Under the pieces are notes generated by a model, which was given only the letters and a program-made list of their open reading frames with translations, had not been told where the DNA came from and did not search any database. A stretch of 12,608 nucleotides of DNA from contig JAEZIF010000234.1 of the NCBI GenBank assembly GCA_023416135.1, positions 1 through 12,608 on the forward strand, given 5' to 3'. This DNA is from Pseudomonadota bacterium (GTDB lineage: Bacteria; Pseudomonadota; Alphaproteobacteria; Reyranellales; Reyranellaceae). Numbering within the stretch: position 1 is the first letter of the stretch; every line of letters begins with the position of its first letter. The translations under genes were made by a program, and so were the position numbers. This document shows, in pieces, positions 8,023 through 12,608 of the stretch.

Positions 8023-8051
8023 AGTGTATGATCAACGTTCGGTTGTGTCAC
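8023..8051 (-). promoter_or_regulatory. Candidate sigma-70 promoter of the 1174-residue membrane protein gene
   Basis: On the minus strand GTGACA (8046-8051) and TACACT (8023-8028) are separated by exactly 17 bp; they match the TTGACA and TATAAT consensus at 5 and 4 of 6 positions. Transcription would begin near 8016, giving a leader of about 26 nt before the ATG at 7990. Seen by eye only. Confidence 0.4.
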
Positions 8052-8152
8052 GCCACGTCGTTTCGAGCACCAGAGTCGGGTGCGATCGATGTCGCCTGGC
8101 GCGAGCATTATTTCGCGATTGGAAATGTCGGCTTCGAGGGCAGGACGCTCAA

Positions 8153-8178
8153 AAGGTTTCATTGCAGGACGAAACCTT
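8153..8178. repeat. Perfect 8-bp inverted repeat, 10-nt loop
   Basis: AAGGTTTC at 8153-8160 is the exact reverse complement of GAAACCTT at 8171-8178. On the minus strand the second arm is followed by TT from the AAAA before the first arm, giving a short T-run, so it could weakly terminate leftward transcripts. It could equally be a protein-binding inverted repeat. No gene overlaps it. Confidence 0.4.
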
Positions 8179-8286
8179 GAAATCGGCCCGGGGACGAAGG
8201 CCGATGCGTCAGCACAAAGCATCCTTTTCGCCAGGACCGCTCGTTCCCGATTGCAAGCTGCAAGATTCTGCCGCTACCGTGCTCCG

Positions 8287-8306
8287 GTCACCCCATATGG
8301 GGTGAC
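8287..8306. promoter_or_regulatory. Perfect 20-bp palindrome, candidate operator of the ior gene
   Basis: GTCACCCCATATGGGGTGAC reads identically on both strands over all 20 bases. It lies 26 bp upstream of the TTG start and 16 bp upstream of the ribosome binding site, in the position expected for a repressor site overlapping or just after the transcription start. The size and dyad symmetry suit a dimeric helix-turn-helix regulator; no regulator gene is in the window, so the protein is unknown. Confidence 0.65.
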
Positions 8307-8321
8307 AACGGGATCTCAATT

Positions 8322-8328
8322 GGGAGGG
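8322..8328 (+). promoter_or_regulatory. Ribosome binding site that selects the TTG start of ior
   Basis: GGGAGGG, with GGAGG ending 5 nt before TTG at 8333, is well spaced for that codon. The in-frame GTG at 8345 would lie about 17 nt away, too far. This makes TTG the likely start. Confidence 0.7.
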
Positions 8329-8332
8329 TGCC

Positions 8333-11300
8333 TTGCCCGTCGCGGTGACCCTGGACGACAAATACGTACTGGAAAGCGGAAGGGTCTACCTGACCGGCAC
8401 GCAGGCGCTGGTGCGCCTGCCGATGATGCAGCGCCAGCGCGACCTGGCGGCCGGCCTGAACACGGCGGGCTATATTTCGGGTTACCGAGGCTCGCCGCTG
8501 GGCGGCTTTGACCAGGCGCTGTGGCAGGCCAAGCGCTTCATCAAGAACAACCACATCGAGTTCCAGCCGGGGGTCAACGAGGACCTTGCCGCCACCGCGC
8601 TGTGGGGCACCCAGCAAATCCATCTCTATCCCGGCGCGCGCTACGACGGCGTGTTCGGCATGTGGTACGGCAAGGGTCCGGGCGTCGACCGCTCGGGCGA
8701 CGTGCTGAAGCACGCCAACTATGCCGGCACCGCGAAGAACGGCGGCATCGTCGCCCTCGCCGGCGACGACCACATGGCCAAGTCGTCGACCACGGCGCAC
8801 CAGAGCGAGCCTGCCCTGATCGCCGCCGCCATCCCGATCATCCACGCCGCCAGCGTCCAGGAATATCTCGACCTCGGCCTGCACGCCTTCGCCCTGTCGC
8901 GCTATTCCGGCCTGTGGGTCGCCTTCAAGGTGTTGAGCGAGACGGCCGATTCTTCGGCCTCGGTCCATGTCGATCCGCATCGCATCGACATCCAGCTTCC
9001 GACCGATTTCGTCTTGCCGGCCGACGGCGTGCACATCCGCTGGCCCGACGATTGGCTGGGCCAGGAGCGACGTACGCTCACGGTCAAGCACCCGGCGGCA
9101 CTGGCCTATTGGCGCGCCAACAAGCTCGACCGGCTCATGATGGGCCGACCCGATGCGCGCTTCGGCATCGTCACGGTCGGCAAGTCCTATCTCGACGTGC
9201 GCCAGGCGCTGGACGAACTCGGCGTCGACGACGCCGAAGCCGAGCGTCTCGGCCTCGCCGTCTACAAGGTCGCCATGGTGTGGCCGCTCGAGACCGAAGG
9301 GGTGACGGCCTTCGCCCAAGGCAAGCGCGAGATCCTGGTGGTCGAGGAGAAGCGGCCGATCATCGAGCAGCAGCTCAAGGACGCCTTGTTCAACGCGCCG
9401 GCCGACCGCCGCCCCGTCGTCGTCGGCAAGACCGACGAGCGCGGCCAGAAGCTCCTGAAGATCGACGGCGAGCTCACGCCCTTCGAGATCGCCTCGGTAC
9501 TGGTCGCCCGCTTCGGCCTCGATGGTTTCAGTTCGCGTACCAAGCAGCGCCTCGAGGCCCTGCAGCGCCGCAGCGCCCGGCAGGTGCGCAATGAATCGGG
9601 CATGGCGCGTGTGCCCTACTTCTGCTCCGGCTGCCCGCACAACTCCTCGACCAAGGTGCCGGAAGGGTCGATGGCGATGGCCGGCATCGGCTGTCATACG
9701 CTCGCCATCAACATGGAGCGCAACACCAAGACCTTCACGCACATGGGCGCCGAGGGCGCGCCGTGGGTCGGCGCCAGCCATTTCAGCGACATGCCGCACG
9801 TCTTCCAGAACCTGGGCGACGGGACCTATTTCCATTCCGGCTATCTCGCGATCCGCCACGCCGTCGCGACCAACACCAGCATCACCTACAAGATCCTCTA
9901 CAACGACGCCGTCGCCATGACCGGCGGCCAGCCGCACGACGGCAACGTGCGACCTTGGACGATCAGCCAGCAGGTCCACGCCGAGGGCGTGCGCCGCATC
10001 GCCCTGGTGAGCGACGATCCCGACAAGTACCCGGTCGGCACCGCATGGGCGCCCGGCGTCACCTTCCATCACCGGAGCGCACTCGACGACGTTCAGCGCG
10101 AGTTGCGCGAGTGGAAGGGCGTGTCGGTCCTGATCTACGACCAGACCTGCGCCGCCGAGAAGCGCCGCCGGCGCAAGCGCGGCACCTTCCCCGATCCGGC
10201 GCGGCGCGTGTTCATCAACCAGGCCGTTTGCGAAGGCTGCGGCGACTGCTCGGTGCAGTCGAACTGCCTCAGCGTCACGCCGGTGGAGACCGACTTCGGC
10301 ACCAAGCGCGCCATCGACCAGTCGTCCTGCAACAAGGATTTCTCCTGCCTGAACGGCTTCTGCCCGAGCTTCGTCACCATCGAAGGCGGCAGCGTCCGGA
10401 AGGGCAAGGCAGACAGGAAGTCGGCCGCAGCGACGACCGAGCCGCCGCTGCCGGCCGCGCCCGTCCTGCCGGCGGTGGCCGACAAGCCCTACGGCGTGCT
10501 GATCACCGGCATCGGCGGCACCGGCGTCGTCACCATCGGCGCCATCATGGGCACGGCCGCGCACATCGAGGGCAAGGGCGTCACCGTGCTCGACCAGCTC
10601 GGCATGGCGCAGAAGGGCGGCGCCGTGATCAGCCATGTCCGCATCGGCGCCTCGCCCGAGGCCTTGCACGCCGTGCGCCTGGGCGCCGGCGGCGCCGACC
10701 TGCTGCTGGGCTGCGACCTCGTGGTGTCGGCCAGCGCCGACGCGCTGGCGCGCCTCGAGCCCGGCGCCTCGCGCGCCATCGTCAACACGCATCAGACCAT
10801 CACAGGCGAGTTCACCCGCAGGCCCGACCTCGCCTTTCCGGCCAACACGCTGCGGCTCTCGGTCGAGGCGGCGGCCGGCGCCGAGGCGTGCGATTTCGTC
10901 GAAGCGACCGAGATCGCCACCGCGCTTCTGGGCGATTCCATCGCGACGAACATGTTCATGCTGGGCTACGCCTATCAGAAGGGCCTGATCCCGATCGGGC
11001 ATGAGTCGCTCGAGAAGGCGATCGAGCTGAATGGTGCCGCCGTGGCGATGAACACCGCCGCCTTCCGTTGGGGCCGTCGCGCTGGCGACGACCGCGCCAC
11101 CGTCGAGACGCTCCTGGCGCCCGCCGAGAATGTCGTTCCTTTGCGCATCGCCCGGACGCTGGATGAAATCGTGGCGTCGCGCGCAAGACACCTCGCGGGT
11201 TACCAGAATGCGGCCCTCGCCGAGCGCTACAAGGCGCTGGTGGAGAAGACGAGGTCAGCCGAGCAGAAGACCGGCCAGGGCGGGCTCGCCGAAGCCGTCG

Positions 11301-11809
11301 CCCGCAACTACGCCAAGCTGCTCGCCTACAAGGACGAGTACGAGGTCGCGCGGCTCCATGCCGAAGGCGCGTTCCAGGCCGGTATCGAGCGGCAATTCGA
11401 GGGCGACTACAAAGTTAAGTTCCATCTTGCCCCGCCTCTGTTCGCCAGTCGCGATCCCAAGACGGGACACCTGCTGAAGCAGGAGTTCGGCTCGTGGATG
11501 CTGCCGGTCTTCAAATTGCTGGCGAGGTTCAAGTTCCTGCGCGGCACGGCGTTCGATCCGTTCGGTCGCACCACCGAGCGTAAGGTCGAGCGGGCGCTGA
11601 TCGGCGAATACGAGGCGCTGGTCGACGAGCTCCTGGCCGGCCTTTCTCCCTCGAACCACGGCTTGGCCGTACGGCTGGCCTCCGTGCCGGACGACATCAA
11701 AGGCTATGGCCACGTGAAGGATGCCCATTTGGTGAAAGCCCAGCGTAAGCAAGCCGAGCTGTTGCAGCAGTGGCGCAACCCGGAGGCGGCAAAGATCGCC
11801 GCGGAGTGA
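8333..11809 (+). CDS. ior: Indolepyruvate ferredoxin oxidoreductase, single-chain fused form
   Basis: Cytoplasmic enzyme that oxidatively decarboxylates arylpyruvates (indolepyruvate, phenylpyruvate from transaminated aromatic amino acids) to aryl-acetyl-CoA with ferredoxin as electron acceptor. At 1158 residues it is the fused form common in proteobacteria, where IorA- and IorB-like parts sit on one chain. Seen in order: a pyruvate-oxidoreductase pyrimidine-binding segment (YISGYRGSPLGGFD, about 47-60); Cys-containing CSGCPHN (431-437) and GIGCHT (C454); a thiamine diphosphate motif GDG (495-497) to N524; ferredoxin-like cysteines C633, C636, C639, C645 and a second group C666, C672, C677; the gamma-type domain starting with glycine-rich GIGGTG (726-731) and DQLGMAQKGGAVISH; then a C-terminal extension of about 250 residues as in family members. 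All cofactor motifs are intact. It starts at TTG, with a palindromic operator candidate upstream and a hairpin after the stop. The long frame on the opposite strand is a composition shadow. Confidence 0.95.
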   Translation: MPVAVTLDDKYVLESGRVYLTGTQALVRLPMMQRQRDLAAGLNTAGYISGYRGSPLGGFDQALWQAKRFIKNNHIEFQPGVNEDLAATALWGTQQIHLYPGARYDGVFGMWYGKGPGVDRSGDVLKHANYAGTAKNGGIVALAGDDHMAKSSTTAHQSEPALIAAAIPIIHAASVQEYLDLGLHAFALSRYSGLWVAFKVLSETADSSASVHVDPHRIDIQLPTDFVLPADGVHIRWPDDWLGQERRTLTVKHPAALAYWRANKLDRLMMGRPDARFGIVTVGKSYLDVRQALDELGVDDAEAERLGLAVYKVAMVWPLETEGVTAFAQGKREILVVEEKRPIIEQQLKDALFNAPADRRPVVVGKTDERGQKLLKIDGELTPFEIASVLVARFGLDGFSSRTKQRLEALQRRSARQVRNESGMARVPYFCSGCPHNSSTKVPEGSMAMAGIGCHTLAINMERNTKTFTHMGAEGAPWVGASHFSDMPHVFQNLGDGTYFHSGYLAIRHAVATNTSITYKILYNDAVAMTGGQPHDGNVRPWTISQQVHAEGVRRIALVSDDPDKYPVGTAWAPGVTFHHRSALDDVQRELREWKGVSVLIYDQTCAAEKRRRRKRGTFPDPARRVFINQAVCEGCGDCSVQSNCLSVTPVETDFGTKRAIDQSSCNKDFSCLNGFCPSFVTIEGGSVRKGKADRKSAAATTEPPLPAAPVLPAVADKPYGVLITGIGGTGVVTIGAIMGTAAHIEGKGVTVLDQLGMAQKGGAVISHVRIGASPEALHAVRLGAGGADLLLGCDLVVSASADALARLEPGASRAIVNTHQTITGEFTRRPDLAFPANTLRLSVEAAAGAEACDFVEATEIATALLGDSIATNMFMLGYAYQKGLIPIGHESLEKAIELNGAAVAMNTAAFRWGRRAGDDRATVETLLAPAENVVPLRIARTLDEIVASRARHLAGYQNAALAERYKALVEKTRSAEQKTGQGGLAEAVARNYAKLLAYKDEYEVARLHAEGAFQAGIERQFEGDYKVKFHLAPPLFASRDPKTGHLLKQEFGSWMLPVFKLLARFKFLRGTAFDPFGRTTERKVERALIGEYEALVDELLAGLSPSNHGLAVRLASVPDDIKGYGHVKDAHLVKAQRKQAELLQQWRNPEAAKIAAE

Positions 11810-11830
11810 CCGGCGCCCAACAGACGCGTG

Positions 11831-11867
11831 GAGAAAGGCCGGCCCGATTCGGAGGCCGGCCTCTCTC
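11831..11867. terminator. GC-rich hairpin between converging genes, candidate bidirectional terminator
   Basis: AGGCCGGCC (11836-11844) pairs perfectly with GGCCGGCCT (11854-11862) across a 9-nt loop, and GAGA with TCTC extends the stem outward after one mismatch. It sits 22 bp after the ior stop and 17 bp beyond the stop of the converging small gene. There is no strong T-tract on the plus side (CTCTCTCTC); the minus side has only TTTCTCC. The location between convergent ends is the main support. Confidence 0.6.
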
Positions 11868-11883
11868 TCGTCAGGGGTTGGGG

Positions 11884-12210
11884 CTAGCGACCCGGCCGCG
11901 GGATGCTGCCGCCGCCGCTGGCGCCGCTGTTGACACCGACGCCGGGCTGCTGCGCCTGATTGGTGTCGATCGCGGGCTGATTGACCGTGGCACCGCCCGA
12001 CGTCCCGACACCGCCAGGCGCCGGCGGCGTCACGACGGAACCGCCGCCGCTGGTGCCGCCTGACGTGCCCCTCTGGGTGCCATGTGAACCGCTGGCGCCG
12101 ACGCCGCCCGAGGCACCGCCGCTTGCGCCACCGCTCGTCTGGGCCTGGGCCTGGGCCAGAGAAACCGCCGAGGCCGCGCAGGCAAATGCGATGAGGATTG
12201 TCTTGGTCAT
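11884..12210 (-). CDS. Small secreted Gly/Ser-rich low-complexity protein
   Basis: A 108-residue product whose first 20 or so residues form a clear Sec signal peptide (MTKTILIAFACAASAVSLA, then AQAQA, with a likely signal peptidase I site near residue 21-24). There is no lipobox cysteine at the cleavage site. The mature part is low-complexity Gly/Ser/Ala/Thr with SGGASGGASGG and repeated TSGG, then a Pro/Gln/Asn-containing stretch (VVTPPAPGG, NQPAIDTNQAQQPG). Such proteins are common, poorly conserved periplasmic or surface proteins with no assigned function. The start at 12210 is chosen because GGAGG lies 6 nt upstream and the signal peptide begins there; a longer in-frame start at 12348 would put 46 charged residues before the signal sequence. 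It converges on ior and diverges from the acyl-CoA dehydrogenase gene. No function is assigned. Confidence 0.75.
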   Translation of the reverse strand: MTKTILIAFACAASAVSLAQAQAQTSGGASGGASGGVGASGSHGTQRGTSGGTSGGGSVVTPPAPGGVGTSGGATVNQPAIDTNQAQQPGVGVNSGASGGGSIPRPGR

Positions 12211-12216
12211 TGCCGT

Positions 12217-12221
12217 CCTCC
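12217..12221 (-). promoter_or_regulatory. Ribosome binding site fixing the start of the small secreted protein
   Basis: GGAGG on the minus strand, 6 nt before the ATG at 12210. It rules out the longer in-frame start at 12348 as the main one. Confidence 0.65.
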
Positions 12222-12368
12222 AAAGGTTGGCCGAGGGTTGAGTGCGTAGATCAAGGTCGGCGCGCTCGCGGCGTTGCCGGCGATTTTTTCTTCCCGTCGC
12301 GGAACCGCTCCGCATCGCGAGCGACCTCCATTGACAATCCGTCGCCATGGCGCGCCCAATCGTCTCAC

Positions 12369-12608
12369 ATGAACGACGTCGGCCTCTCGACCCGTCAGCC
12401 CGATCCCGTCGCCCGAGCGGCTTCGCTCGGCCCGGCGATCGCGGCCGCTGCCGACGAGATCGAGAGGCTGCAGGATTTTCCCGAGCCGCTGATCGGCGCG
12501 CTGCACGAATCGCGGCTGTTCCGCTTGCTGCTGCCGCGGTCGCTGGGCGGCGAGGAAGTGGAGCCTTGGGTCTATGTCGCGGCGATCGAGGAGATCGCGC
12601 GCCATGAC
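12369..12608 (+). CDS. Acyl-CoA dehydrogenase-family protein, N-terminus only (runs off the window)
   Basis: The last 240 bases are an open frame from ATG at 12369 to the window edge, 80 codons without a stop. The translation begins MNDVGLSTRQPDPVARAASL and continues with a helical stretch AIAAAADEIERLQDFPEPLI, then ALHESRLFRLLLPRSLGGEE and VYVAAIEEIARHD. The helix followed by 'L-x-x-S-x-L-F-R-L-L-L-P-x-x-L-G-G' and a helix ending in 'E-E-I-A-R' is the standard N-terminal domain of FAD-dependent acyl-CoA dehydrogenases and of the related flavin-dependent aromatic hydroxylases. The substrate and the catalytic base lie beyond the window, so the two subfamilies cannot be separated. There is no strong ribosome binding site (upstream sequence CGCGCCCAATCGTCTCAC). 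A longer frame from 12347 in another phase, with no family resemblance, is a shadow. Confidence 0.83.
   Translation, partial: MNDVGLSTRQPDPVARAASLGPAIAAAADEIERLQDFPEPLIGALHESRLFRLLLPRSLGGEEVEPWVYVAAIEEIARHD

Larger units (their letters stand above)
7991..8332. other. Divergent intergenic control region between the unknown membrane gene and ior
   Basis: No gene is supported in these 342 bp; the short frames crossing it lack coding character. It contains the candidate minus-strand promoter at 8023-8051, a hairpin at 8153-8178, a 20-bp palindrome at 8287-8306 and the ribosome binding site of the oxidoreductase gene. The 8060-8250 stretch is noticeably less GC-rich than the flanking genes, as usual for a regulatory region. 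A weak plus-strand promoter guess (TTGCAA at 8251 with TACCGT at 8275, 18-bp spacer) would place transcription start at or inside the palindrome. Confidence 0.6.

Noticed and set aside
8288..11191. A 967-codon open frame on the minus strand opposite the oxidoreductase gene, starting inside the palindrome
   Set aside because: It is rich in Arg, Ala, Gly, His and Asp with no recognisable domain, and mirrors the codon phase of a GC-rich gene whose product is full length and has all cofactor motifs. It is a composition shadow.
12255..12290. FNR/FixK-type box upstream of the small secreted protein (a TTGATC on the minus strand followed by a CAA)
   Set aside because: The second half-site is not at the spacing of TTGAT-N4-ATCAA.
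12331..12359. TTGACA at 12331-12336 as a -35 box for the acyl-CoA dehydrogenase gene
   Set aside because: No acceptable -10 element occurs 16-18 bp downstream (GCCCAA/CCCAAT), so the match is probably chance.
12207..12605. A 132-codon minus-strand frame and a plus-strand frame from 12347 covering the end of the window
   Set aside because: Neither has family resemblance; the plus frame from 12369 has a clear acyl-CoA dehydrogenase N-terminus.

Overview
The window is GC-rich throughout, densely coded, and has the look of a free-living alphaproteobacterial chromosome. The organism is inferred from three things: an AarF/UbiB-like kinase of the alphaproteobacterial type, a single-chain indolepyruvate ferredoxin oxidoreductase with all domains fused, and a branched-chain amino acid (Liv) transporter remnant. 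Something in the Rhodospirillales/Hyphomicrobiales range (Reyranella-like) would fit, but no species is assigned. There are no RNA genes, CRISPR arrays, insertion sequences or phage genes that I can support.

Region 1 (30-4410, all minus strand) reads, in transcription order: a 5'-truncated and frameshifted livM permease remnant, a small GAF-domain gene with a one-base frameshift, an intact M3-family oligoendopeptidase F, and an intact ABC1/AarF/UbiB-like kinase. The first three are packed like an operon: the livM stop overlaps the GAF ribosome binding site, and the GAF stop overlaps the pepF ribosome binding site. The gap between pepF and the kinase is almost completely filled by a 141-bp element with perfect 26-bp inverted terminal arms, each arm itself a hairpin.

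Region 2 (4466-7990, minus strand) is one large gene for a 1174-residue protein that I cannot assign to a named family. It has an N-terminal membrane anchor, about 600 residues predicted to be outside the cytoplasm with ten cysteines and segments resembling a type-1 periplasmic binding protein fold, then about ten membrane helices. It lies directly against the broken end of livM and has its own candidate promoter. It is the best candidate for undescribed biology here.

Region 3 (7991-8332) is the divergent control region between that gene and the oxidoreductase gene. It holds a candidate minus-strand promoter, a small hairpin, and a perfect 20-bp palindrome that looks like an operator for the oxidoreductase gene.

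Region 4 (8333-11809, plus strand) is the fused indolepyruvate ferredoxin oxidoreductase, an aromatic amino acid catabolism enzyme, starting at TTG. A GC-rich hairpin lies between it and a converging small gene for a secreted Gly/Ser-rich protein (11884-12210, minus). The window ends inside the N-terminus of an acyl-CoA dehydrogenase-family gene (12369 onward, plus), which diverges from the small gene.
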